The position numbers and the translations under genes were made by a program. Shown here piece by piece: positions 1 to 5,558 of a stretch of 5,970 nucleotides of DNA. Origin of the DNA: Pseudomonadota bacterium (GTDB lineage Bacteria; Pseudomonadota; Alphaproteobacteria; Rhizobiales; Hyphomicrobiaceae); contig JAEZHL010000287.1 of NCBI GenBank assembly GCA_023416575.1, forward strand, positions 1 to 5,970, given 5' to 3'. The notes beneath the pieces were generated by a model. It ran no database searches and had not been told where the DNA came from. It was given only the letters and a program-made list of their open reading frames with translations. Each line of letters begins with the position of its first letter. Positions within the stretch are counted from its first letter, which is position 1.

Positions 1-2
1 CG

Positions 3-353
3 AAGGCCAGTGACACGCTGACGCCGCTCGCGAACGCGGCGGAGAGCCGCAAGTGGGAGCAAACTCCGGCCTACCTGCAATGGCAAAGCCTCATGCTCGC
101 CCACAGCTCGCACTCGGTGGATTACCCCGCGGCGGTGACCGAGCACCTGCTGCGCTTCATGTGCCGGACGCGCTGGGGCAACGGCGCCGTAGCGACGGGC
201 ATCGCCAAGCGTGCGCAGGCGCCGCAGTTCCGGGGCGATATGGCGGCCGTCCACGACCGCCTGAAGTCGAAAGAATGCCCTGCGTCCGAGACGGTGTCGA
301 AAAAGCCCCTGCGCGAGCTGACCCTCGCCGTCGACAGCCTGCGCGGGAATTGA
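3..353 (+). CDS. C-terminal part of an unrecognised protein (5' end outside window)
   Basis: An open frame enters from the left edge and runs 116 codons to a TGA at 351-353. No in-frame stop lies between the edge and the first in-window ATG (93), so the true start is probably upstream of the window. Third codon positions are almost all G or C, as in the other genes here, which supports this frame over the overlapping arginine/proline-rich frame. The visible part is hydrophilic, with no membrane segment, several tryptophans near its beginning, two cysteines (in FMCRTRW and KECPAS) and a basic stretch near the end (KSKEC...SKKPL). I recognise no family motif and assign no function. It points toward ssb but stops about 276 bases before it. 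The ssb promoter lies in that gap, so the two are probably separate units. Confidence 0.6.
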   Translation, partial: KASDTLTPLANAAESRKWEQTPAYLQWQSLMLAHSSHSVDYPAAVTEHLLRFMCRTRWGNGAVATGIAKRAQAPQFRGDMAAVHDRLKSKECPASETVSKKPLRELTLAVDSLRGN

Positions 354-431
354 TGCGCTGCCGCCTGATCCGATCAACTTCAAGCAGTCCACGCGTGCGT
401 CCATATGCTGGTGAGCAATCGAGGTCGCGGG

Positions 432-460
432 TTGTGTCGCGGCGGCGGGTGCACTATTCT
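432..460 (+). promoter_or_regulatory. Probable sigma70-type promoter of ssb
   Basis: TTGTGT (432-437) is followed after 17 bp by TATTCT (455-460). They match the -35 and -10 consensus at 3 of 6 and 4 of 6 positions, so the sequence match alone is moderate. The support is positional: the predicted start of transcription, about 466-468, falls inside the LexA box, which is where a repressor site is expected to block initiation. Confidence 0.45.
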
Positions 461-461
461 A

Positions 462-476
462 GAACATAGAGAGAAC
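462..476. promoter_or_regulatory. LexA (SOS) box upstream of ssb
   Basis: The sequence GAACATAGAGAGAAC is an exact GAAC-N7-GAAC direct repeat (GTTC-N7-GTTC on the other strand). This is the LexA operator established for alphaproteobacteria, and differs from the CTGT-N8-ACAG palindrome of gammaproteobacteria. It sits immediately downstream of the proposed -10 element and 153 bases before the ssb ATG. It predicts that LexA represses ssb and that DNA damage relieves this. In many bacteria ssb shares such a box with divergent uvrA. Here the flanking gene on the left runs toward ssb and is not uvrA in the part visible. Confidence 0.8.
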
Positions 477-570
477 GCGAAAGCCGTGGACAGTCTTGGA
501 GCCGCGACCGTTACCGGTAGGCCGATGCAACGCGAATCGTGCATGACGGCCCGTTATGCAGGAGGGGTTC

Positions 571-645
571 GTGCTTGAGAGTTCGGCCCTGGCAGGTGCA
601 GGCGGCGGTGTAGCATTAAGGAGCGCATTATGGCTGGTTCCGTGA
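571..645 (+). other. Possible 24-codon leader ORF overlapping the ssb start
   Basis: A GTG at 571 lies 5 nt after GGAGG (561-565), in one of the strongest ribosome-binding matches in the window. The frame runs 24 codons and stops at 643-645, 13 bases past the end of the ssb ATG and in another frame. The predicted peptide is small and rich in alanine, glycine and leucine. A ribosome finishing here could re-initiate at ssb. There is no homology evidence, and it could be a chance frame around a fortuitous purine run. Confidence 0.2.
617..623 (+). promoter_or_regulatory. Ribosome-binding site of ssb
   Basis: TAAGGAG is a near-complete Shine-Dalgarno sequence 6 nt before the ATG at 630. It decides the start. 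It lies inside the possible overlapping leader ORF (571-645), so ribosomes translating that frame would pass over it. Confidence 0.8.
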
Positions 646-1157
646 ACAAGGTGATCCTGGTCGGCAACCTCGGCAAGGACCCTGAAACCCGCCGCACGCA
701 GGACGGTCGGCCGATCGTCAATCTCAGGATCGCAACCAGCGAGACCTGGCGCGACAAGAACACCGGCGAGCGGCGGGAGAAGACCGAGTGGCACTCGGTG
801 GTGATCTTCAGCGAGAACCTGTGCAAGGTAGCCGAGAACTATCTGCGCAAGGGCTCCAAGGTCTACATCGAGGGGCAGCTTCAGACCCGGAAGTGGCAGG
901 ACCAGTCAGGCCAGGAGCGCTATTCGACCGAGGTCGTTCTGCAGGGTTTCAACGCCCAGCTCACCATGCTCGACGGCCGCGCTGGCGCCGGTGCCGGCGG
1001 CGGCATGCAGGAGGGCGGGCAGTCGGATTACAGCAGCGATTCCGGCTTCGGCGGCTACGGCGACAGCCGGCGCGGAGGCGGGGGGAGCGGCGGTGGCCGG
1101 CCGAGCGGCGGCGGCAAGAGCTTCGACAAGCCGCTGGATGACGAGATTCCGTTCTGA
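630..1157 (+). CDS. ssb: Single-stranded DNA-binding protein SSB
   Basis: SSB coats single-stranded DNA during replication, recombination and repair and recruits partner enzymes through its C-terminal tip. The 175-residue product fits the usual bacterial length. Residues 4-115 form the OB fold, starting VNKVILVGNLGKDPE and carrying the aromatic DNA-stacking residues W40, W54, F60 and W89, which line up with the classical W40/W54/F60/W88 of E. coli. Residues 116-165 are a disordered linker rich in glycine, serine and arginine. The last six residues, DDEIPF (170-175), are the canonical acidic-hydrophobic interaction tip. The start is fixed by TAAGGAG (617-623), 6 nt before the ATG, and no other start codon lies in frame before the upstream stop at 576-578. 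A LexA box upstream predicts SOS induction. Identification is secure. Confidence 0.98.
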   Translation: MAGSVNKVILVGNLGKDPETRRTQDGRPIVNLRIATSETWRDKNTGERREKTEWHSVVIFSENLCKVAENYLRKGSKVYIEGQLQTRKWQDQSGQERYSTEVVLQGFNAQLTMLDGRAGAGAGGGMQEGGQSDYSSDSGFGGYGDSRRGGGGSGGGRPSGGGKSFDKPLDDEIPF

Positions 1158-1264
1158 CGTAGCGGACTAGACAGCCGCGCGGGCGAGGGCGCCGAAGCTC
1201 CCGGTTCGCGTTGGAGGTCTGCCTGAACTCGTGTCCTGTGTCGGGCGAACTGGATTCTTTGCGC

Positions 1265-1286
1265 ACGGCCCCGCTCGCGGGGCCGT
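1265..1286. terminator. GC-rich hairpin between convergent ssb and tspO
   Basis: ACGGCCCCG (1265-1273) and CGGGGCCGT (1278-1286) pair perfectly over 9 bp around a CTCG tetraloop. On the + strand the stem runs straight into TTTCC, a short U tract suited to ending ssb transcripts 108 bases past the ssb stop. On the - strand it begins 19 bases past the tspO stop but is followed by GCGCAAAG, without a U run. It is probably the ssb terminator and may also give tspO mRNA a protective 3' end. Confidence 0.7.
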
Positions 1287-1304
1287 TTCCATATCCGAGG
1301 CTTG

Positions 1305-1766
1305 CTAGTTCAGCGCCAAAATCGCGGCGTTCAGGATCGTGGCGAAGGCAACCCAGCCTGCATAGGGGACGAACAGCCATGCGGCCACGCGGTCCTGCCG
1401 CCACGCCGCAGCGATAAAGGCCAGGATGCTTACAAGCAGCAGCACCACGATGAGGAGCGCGAGCCCGATCTGGTGAGCCGCGAAGAAGGCCGGCGACCAC
1501 AGGAAATTGAGCACGAGTTGCACCCACCAGAGCTTCATCGCCGAGCTGCTGGAATCGCGCAGCCAGATGCGCCAGCCGGCGACCGCGATCAGCACGTAAA
1601 GCACGGTCCAGACCGGTGCGAAGACCCAGTTCGGCGGATTGAAGGAAGGTTTGACGAGCTGGCCGTACCATGCGTCCGGCACCGTCAACGCACCAATGGT
1701 GAGCCCGCCGCCCACCACGAGCACGAGGAAACAGATCAGCGCAATCCATCGGTTCATTGCCAGCAT
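1305..1766 (-). CDS. tspO: TspO/MBR (CrtK) family integral membrane protein
   Basis: The 153-residue product matches the TspO/MBR family in length and motifs. TspO proteins are five-helix membrane proteins that bind porphyrins and other ligands. In Rhodobacter TspO affects tetrapyrrole and pigment gene control, while its molecular activity is debated. Family signatures visible are WYGQLVKPSFNPPNWVF (33-49) followed by PVWTVLYVL, WWVQLVLNFLWSPAFF (80-95) and LFVPYAGWVAFATILN (131-146). Five hydrophobic segments lie near residues 7-28, 47-68, 80-97, 102-121 and 128-151. Two starts are possible: ATG at 1766, only 3 nt after AAGGCGG counted from AAGG, or ATG at 1757 (MNRWIALI), 12 nt after AAGG. 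The second gives an N-terminus closer to known relatives, so the true protein may be 150 residues. The gene converges on ssb and diverges from gyrA, so it is transcribed alone. Confidence 0.93.
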   Translation of the reverse strand: MLAMNRWIALICFLVLVVGGGLTIGALTVPDAWYGQLVKPSFNPPNWVFAPVWTVLYVLIAVAGWRIWLRDSSSSAMKLWWVQLVLNFLWSPAFFAAHQIGLALLIVVLLLVSILAFIAAAWRQDRVAAWLFVPYAGWVAFATILNAAILALN

Positions 1767-1809
1767 CCGCCTTGGTTTCGAGCGTCCTCGCGTGTCGAGC
1801 TAGACGTCG

Positions 1810-1836
1810 TGCTCTTGCGTGATCCCGCCAAGAGCA
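1810..1836. repeat. Inverted repeat, 8-bp arms, upstream of tspO
   Basis: TGCTCTTG (1810-1817) and CAAGAGCA (1829-1836) are perfect reverse complements separated by 11 bases. It lies 44 bases before the tspO start. It could be an operator for a dimeric regulator of tspO, or a stem-loop in the tspO 5' leader if transcription starts further upstream. No regulator is encoded in the window. Confidence 0.5.
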
Positions 1837-1929
1837 ACGCTGACGGTGCGCCTGCGATTTTTCCGGCCCCTTCCATGGTACGGTGATGCGGTCCGGCACG
1901 GCGCGGCTCCGGCCGGTGGTCAAGACGTC

Positions 1930-1943
1930 GCGAAAGCTTTCGC
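1930..1943. repeat. Perfect 14-bp palindrome in the tspO-gyrA gap
   Basis: GCGAAAGCTTTCGC is identical to its reverse complement over all 14 bases, with the AT-rich AAAGCTTT core flanked by GCG/CGC. It lies 164 bases from the tspO start and about 59 bases upstream of the proposed gyrA -35 element. The lack of a loop favours a duplex protein-binding site over an RNA hairpin. I cannot assign it to a known regulator. Confidence 0.55.
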
Positions 1944-2001
1944 CAGACAGCGAGAATCCCCATATTTCAGAGACATGACGGGGGCTGGGGAGTAGCCCGA
2001 G

Positions 2002-2031
2002 TTGCGAGCCGGGGCGCTGCCGGGGTATAAA
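2002..2031 (+). promoter_or_regulatory. Probable sigma70-type promoter of gyrA
   Basis: TTGCGA (2002-2007) and TATAAA (2026-2031) are 18 bp apart and match the consensus at 4 of 6 and 5 of 6 positions. This is the best promoter match in the window and lies in its most AT-rich intergenic stretch. It predicts a start of transcription near 2038 and a leader of about 68 bases. In many bacteria gyrA promoters respond to supercoiling. Nothing in the sequence proves this here, although the 18-bp spacer is slightly longer than the optimum. Confidence 0.6.
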
Positions 2032-2056
2032 TCAGCAAGATCTGAATTCTTCGCGA

Positions 2057-2078
2057 CGCACGCCCGCGACGGCGTGCG
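2057..2078 (+). other. GC-rich hairpin in the gyrA 5' leader
   Basis: CGCACGCC (2057-2064) pairs perfectly with GGCGTGCG (2071-2078) around a 6-nt loop (CGCGAC). It ends 27 bases before the gyrA start codon. No U run follows, so it is not an intrinsic terminator. It may stabilise the mRNA or limit ribosome access to the weak gyrA ribosome-binding site. Confidence 0.5.
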
Positions 2079-2095
2079 CGCCGCTGTGTCTGAAC

Positions 2096-2098
2096 GGA
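2096..2098 (+). promoter_or_regulatory. Weak ribosome-binding site deciding the TTG start of gyrA
   Basis: The only Shine-Dalgarno-like bases are GGA, 7 nt before TTG 2106. The frame is closed upstream by TGA at 2091-2093, with no ATG or GTG between, and the next in-frame ATG is codon 26, inside the conserved EEMKRSYLDYAMS block. The TTG is therefore the only plausible start. Confidence 0.55.
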
Positions 2099-2105
2099 TA
2101 TCACC

Positions 2106-4892
2106 TTGACCGACAACGACAAGACGACCCCTTCCGGCGGCGAGCCGAGCGACATTCGCCCGATCTCGGTCACGGAGGAGATGAAGCGCTCCTACCTCGA
2201 CTACGCGATGAGCGTGATCGTGAGCCGCGCGCTTCCCGACGTGCGCGACGGACTGAAGCCGGTGCACCGGCGCATCCTGTTCGGCATGCACGAGCTGGGG
2301 CTCGAGGCGTCGAAGCCGTACAAGAAGTCGGCCCGTGTCGTCGGCGACGTGATCGGCAAGTATCACCCGCACGGCGACAGCGCCGTCTATGACGCCCTGG
2401 TGCGCATGGCCCAGGACTTCTCGATGAGCGTGCCGCTGGTCGATGGCCAGGGCAACTTCGGCTCGGTCGATGGCGATCCGCCGGCGGCGATGCGCTACAC
2501 CGAATGCCGCCTCGCGCGCATCAGTCAGTTCCTGCTCGACGACCTCGACAAGGACACCGTCGATTTCCAGGAGAACTACGACGGCTCCGAGCGCGAGCCG
2601 AGCGTGCTGCCGGCCAAGTTCCCGAACCTGCTCGTCAACGGCGCCGGCGGCATCGCCGTCGGCATGGCGACCAACATTCCCCCGCACAACCTGGGCGAGG
2701 TCATCGACGCCTGCCTCGCCAGCCTCGATGATCCGGAGATCAGCCTCGATGCGCTGTGCCAGATCGTCCAGGGTCCCGACTTCCCGACCGGGGGCCTGAT
2801 CCTCGGCCGCGCCGGTGCGCTCGCCGCCTATCACAAGGGCCGCGGCTCGATCATCATGCGCGCCAAGGTGCACGTGGAGGAGATCCGCAAGGACCGCGAG
2901 GCGCTGGTCGTCACCGCCATTCCCTATCAAGTGAACAAGCGCGTGCTGATCGAGCGCATCGCCGATCTCGTGCGCGAGAAGCGGGTCGAGGGTATCTCGG
3001 ACATCTGGGACGAGTCGAACCGCGACGGTATGCGCATCGTCATCGAGCTGAAGCGCGATGCCGTCGCCGACGTCATCCTGAACCAGCTCTGGCGCTATTC
3101 CGACCTGCAGACGAGCTTCGGCGCCAACATGCTGGCGCTGAACGGCGGCCGGCCGGAGCAGCTCAACCTGCGCGACATGATCACCGCGTTCACCGCCTTC
3201 CGCGAGGAAGTGGTGAGCCGGCGCACCAAGCACCTGCTGGCCAAGGCCCGCGACCGCGCGCACGTGTTGGTCGGCCTCGCCATCGCGGTGGCCAACATCG
3301 ACGAGGTCATCAACCTGATCCGCCGCGCGCCGTCGCCCGCCGACGCCAAGGAGCAGTTGATGGCGCGCGACTGGCCGGCGCAGGAGGTCGCGCCGTTCAT
3401 CGAGCTGATCGCCGACCCGCGGCACCGTATCACGGAAGCTGGCACCTACCGGCTGAGCGCCGAGCAGGCCCAGGCCATCCTCGATCTGCGCCTGCAGCGG
3501 CTGACCGCGCTGGGCCGGGATGAGATTGGCAACGACCTCAAGAAGCTCGCCGACCAGATCAAGGACTATCTCGAGATCCTGTCCTCGCGGCTGCGCATCG
3601 TCGAGATTGTCAAGCAGGAGCTGAGCGACATCAAAGCCCAGTTCGCCGTGCCGCGGCGGACGGAGATCGTTGACCTCGAGGGCGACGTCGAGGACGAGGA
3701 CCTGATCCAGCGCGAGGACGTCGTCGTCACCGTCAGCCACCGCGGCTACATCAAGCGCGTGCCGCTGTCGGCGTACCGGGCGCAGCGCCGGGGCGGCAAG
3801 GGCCGCTCGGGCATGTCGACGCGCGATGAGGATTTCGTCACTAAGCTGTTCATCGCCTCGACGCATACGCCGGTGCTGTTCTTCTCCTCGCGCGGCATGT
3901 GCTACCGCATGAAGGTGTGGCGACTGCCTGCGGCCAGCCCGCAATCGCTCGGCAAGGCACTCATCAACCTGCTGCCGTTGCAGCAGGATGAGGTGATCAC
4001 GTCGATCCTGCCGCTGCCCGAGGACGATTCGACTTGGGGCGACCTGCAGCTCATGTTCGCGACGCGCTCAGGCGGTGTCAGGCGCAACGCGCTGTCGGAC
4101 TTCGAGAATATCCATCGTGCGGGCAAGATCGCGATGAAGCTCGATGAGGGCGACAGGATCGTCGACGTCGCCATCTGCCGTCCGACGGACGACGTGCTGC
4201 TGACGACCGGCAACGGCCAGTGCATCCGCTTCCCCGTCGAGGACGTGCGCGTGTTCAAGGGCCGCGAGTCGGCGGGCGTGCGCGGCATCCGGCTCGAGGA
4301 CGGCGATGTCATGATCTCGATGGCGATCCTGTCCCACGTGGAGGCGACGCCGGCCGAGCGCACGGCATACCTCAAGCAGGCGAGCGCCGTGCGGCGCGGG
4401 CAGACGGAGGACGAGGCGCCGGTGGTCGAGCCCGAGACGGAAGTCGAGGGCGAGGGCGAGGGCGCTGAGGGGCCAGCCGAGCTGTCGCCCGAGCGCTATG
4501 CCGAGCTTTCCGCGCGCGAGCAGTTCATCCTCACCGTCTCGGAGCGTGGCTTCGGCAAGCGCACGTCGTCCTACGAGTACCGGATCTCCGGACGCGGCGG
4601 AAAGGGCATCGCGGCGATGGTGGTCAACGACCGCAATGGCCGGCTCGTCGCCTCCTTCCCGGTGGAGGACTCCGACCAGATCATGCTCGTCACCAATGCC
4701 GGCAAGCTGATCCGCTGCCCGGTCGATGATGTCCGCCTCGCGGGGCGCAATACCCAGGGCGTGCGCATCTTCCGCACCGACGAGGACGAGAACGTCGTAT
4801 CGGTCGAGCGCATCTCCGAGGAAAGCAACGGGAACGGCAACGGCGAGCCCGCGGACGAGGGCGGACCGGCCGAGGGACCCGTCTCGGAGTAA
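2106..4892 (+). CDS. gyrA: DNA gyrase subunit A
   Basis: With GyrB, GyrA forms the A2B2 type II topoisomerase that introduces negative supercoils using ATP. The 928-residue product is full length. The breakage-reunion domain begins at MKRSYLDYAMSVIVSRALPD (26-45). The catalytic tyrosine is Y131 with neighbouring R130 (AAMRYTE), equivalent to E. coli R121/Y122. The quinolone region reads HPHGDSAVYD with S92 and D96, the drug-sensitive residues at the S83/D87 positions. The coiled-coil domain includes QAILDLRLQRLT (456-467). The C-terminal pinwheel starts near residue 539 and carries the GyrA box QRRGGKG (560-566), which separates GyrA from ParC. Two additions stand out: an acidic insert around 765-805 and an acidic, Asn/Gly-rich tail (897-928). 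The start codon is TTG. It is transcribed from its own promoter and may continue into the exporter downstream. Confidence 0.98.
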   Translation: MTDNDKTTPSGGEPSDIRPISVTEEMKRSYLDYAMSVIVSRALPDVRDGLKPVHRRILFGMHELGLEASKPYKKSARVVGDVIGKYHPHGDSAVYDALVRMAQDFSMSVPLVDGQGNFGSVDGDPPAAMRYTECRLARISQFLLDDLDKDTVDFQENYDGSEREPSVLPAKFPNLLVNGAGGIAVGMATNIPPHNLGEVIDACLASLDDPEISLDALCQIVQGPDFPTGGLILGRAGALAAYHKGRGSIIMRAKVHVEEIRKDREALVVTAIPYQVNKRVLIERIADLVREKRVEGISDIWDESNRDGMRIVIELKRDAVADVILNQLWRYSDLQTSFGANMLALNGGRPEQLNLRDMITAFTAFREEVVSRRTKHLLAKARDRAHVLVGLAIAVANIDEVINLIRRAPSPADAKEQLMARDWPAQEVAPFIELIADPRHRITEAGTYRLSAEQAQAILDLRLQRLTALGRDEIGNDLKKLADQIKDYLEILSSRLRIVEIVKQELSDIKAQFAVPRRTEIVDLEGDVEDEDLIQREDVVVTVSHRGYIKRVPLSAYRAQRRGGKGRSGMSTRDEDFVTKLFIASTHTPVLFFSSRGMCYRMKVWRLPAASPQSLGKALINLLPLQQDEVITSILPLPEDDSTWGDLQLMFATRSGGVRRNALSDFENIHRAGKIAMKLDEGDRIVDVAICRPTDDVLLTTGNGQCIRFPVEDVRVFKGRESAGVRGIRLEDGDVMISMAILSHVEATPAERTAYLKQASAVRRGQTEDEAPVVEPETEVEGEGEGAEGPAELSPERYAELSAREQFILTVSERGFGKRTSSYEYRISGRGGKGIAAMVVNDRNGRLVASFPVEDSDQIMLVTNAGKLIRCPVDDVRLAGRNTQGVRIFRTDEDENVVSVERISEESNGNGNGEPADEGGPAEGPVSE
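4446..4463 (+). repeat. Triple in-frame GAGGGC hexamer in the gyrA insert
   Basis: Three perfect tandem copies of GAGGGC encode Glu-Gly-Glu-Gly-Glu-Gly (781-786) within the acidic insert of GyrA. Copy-number change would add or remove two residues without shifting frame, so this spot may vary in length between strains. Confidence 0.7.
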
Positions 4893-4934
4893 GCCGGCTG
4901 CCCGCGTGGGGCATCCCGCCCTGAGAGGTGACCG

Positions 4935-5558
4935 ATGTCGTACGAAGTGCTGCTCGCCTTCATCGGTGCGTGCTGGTTGCTGGCATGGACACCCGGGCCG
5001 ATGATGTCCCTGATCCTGGCCAACGTCGCCGCTCACGGCCTCCATGCGGGGCTCTGGACGATCGCCGGCAGCCTCGTCGGCCTGTCGCTGCTCGTCTCCG
5101 CCGCGGCCCTCGGCATGAACTCGCTGATGGTGTTCATGTCCGACTGGTTCGACGTGCTCCGCTGGTTCGGCGCGCTCTATCTTGCCTGGCTCGGGTTCGA
5201 TCGCCTCAGGCGCGTGGGGAAGGGCGGCTCGGGTTTGGCCTCGACCGCACGCGCGCCCACCAGCCGGAGCTGGTTCCTGCAGGCGCTCGCCGTCAGCCTC
5301 AGCAATCCGAAGGTGCTGCTCTTCCTCGGTGCCTTCCTGCCCCAGTTCGTCGACACCAGCGGGAATGTGGAGCTGCAACTCACCATCCTCGCGGTGACGT
5401 TCGTCATCGTCATCGGCGTCGCCGACGTCTGCTACACGCTGGTGTTGGGCCGAATGCGGGATTTCTTCGCCAACGGCCGCTTGAAGCTGCTCGATGGCGC
5501 CTCGGGCGTACTACTCCTGCTGGGAGGTATCGTGCTGGCGACGGCACGGCGGCCGTGA
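4935..5558 (+). CDS. LysE/RhtB family amino-acid exporter
   Basis: The 207-residue product has the length and topology of LysE/RhtB transporters, inner-membrane exporters of amino acids such as lysine, threonine and homoserine or their analogues. Visible signatures are the first helix ending in WTPGPMMSLIL (18-28), the half-way block GALYLAWLGFDRLRR (79-93), and SNPKVLLFLGAFLPQFV (123-139), which is highly characteristic. Hydrophobic segments lie near 4-28, 40-62, 72-90, 113-135, 146-170 and 182-203, giving about six helices. GAGAGG (4923-4928) lies 6 nt before the ATG. It starts 42 bases after the gyrA stop with no terminator between, so readthrough from gyrA is likely, although a weak internal promoter cannot be excluded. 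The family does not allow a substrate call from sequence alone, so no symbol is given. Confidence 0.93.
   Translation: MSYEVLLAFIGACWLLAWTPGPMMSLILANVAAHGLHAGLWTIAGSLVGLSLLVSAAALGMNSLMVFMSDWFDVLRWFGALYLAWLGFDRLRRVGKGGSGLASTARAPTSRSWFLQALAVSLSNPKVLLFLGAFLPQFVDTSGNVELQLTILAVTFVIVIGVADVCYTLVLGRMRDFFANGRLKLLDGASGVLLLLGGIVLATARRP

Larger units (their letters stand above)
354..629 (+). promoter_or_regulatory. ssb upstream control region and long leader
   Basis: This gap of 276 bases holds the ssb promoter and LexA box (listed separately) and a leader of about 160 bases before the ssb ATG. I see no convincing terminator for the preceding gene: no GC-rich hairpin followed by a T run. Within the leader, a frame of 17 codons starts at ATG 525 and ends at TGA 576-578. 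It overlaps a second frame that starts at GTG 571. That GTG is preceded by a very strong Shine-Dalgarno match (AGGAGGGG, about 560-567), and the frame ends at TGA 643-645, just inside ssb in a different frame. Whether these frames are translated is unknown. Confidence 0.5.
1767..2105. promoter_or_regulatory. Divergent tspO-gyrA control region
   Basis: These 339 bases hold no convincing gene; frames crossing it lack a ribosome-binding site and recognisable protein. From the tspO side it contains an inverted repeat with 8-bp arms (1810-1836), a perfect 14-bp palindrome (1930-1943), a small GGGCT/AGCCC hairpin (1982-1998), the proposed gyrA promoter (2002-2031) and a strong leader hairpin (2057-2078). 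I could not find a convincing promoter for tspO on the - strand: TTGACC at 1923-1918 has no good -10 partner. Confidence 0.6.

Noticed and set aside
53..469. Open frame overlapping the first gene and the ssb promoter (+ strand)
   Set aside because: Its product is arginine/proline-rich low-complexity sequence typical of an out-of-frame reading of GC-rich coding DNA, and it runs through the LexA box.
567..584. GTTC repeated in the ssb leader, resembling a second LexA box
   Set aside because: The two GTTC copies are separated by 10 bases instead of the required 7.
1848..1863. T run (ATTTTTCC) as a possible terminator
   Set aside because: No stable GC-rich stem directly precedes it on either strand.
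961..1923. Long - strand frame covering tspO in a different frame
   Set aside because: tspO in the correct frame has unmistakable family motifs; this frame is an arginine-rich shadow.
1754..1963. Possible small - strand gene upstream of and overlapping tspO
   Set aside because: No Shine-Dalgarno sequence before its ATG, and no recognisable protein.
1920..3944. Open frame of 674 codons antisense to gyrA
   Set aside because: It mirrors gyrA; the product is repetitive Arg/Asp/Val/Ala-rich sequence without a recognisable domain, an expected artefact opposite a long GC-rich gene.
4893..4934. GC-rich symmetry after the gyrA stop as a terminator
   Set aside because: The pairing is short and imperfect and no U run follows.
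4068..5378. Open frame of 436 codons antisense to gyrA and the exporter
   Set aside because: It spans two clearly identified genes and their junction on the other strand and has the same artefactual composition.
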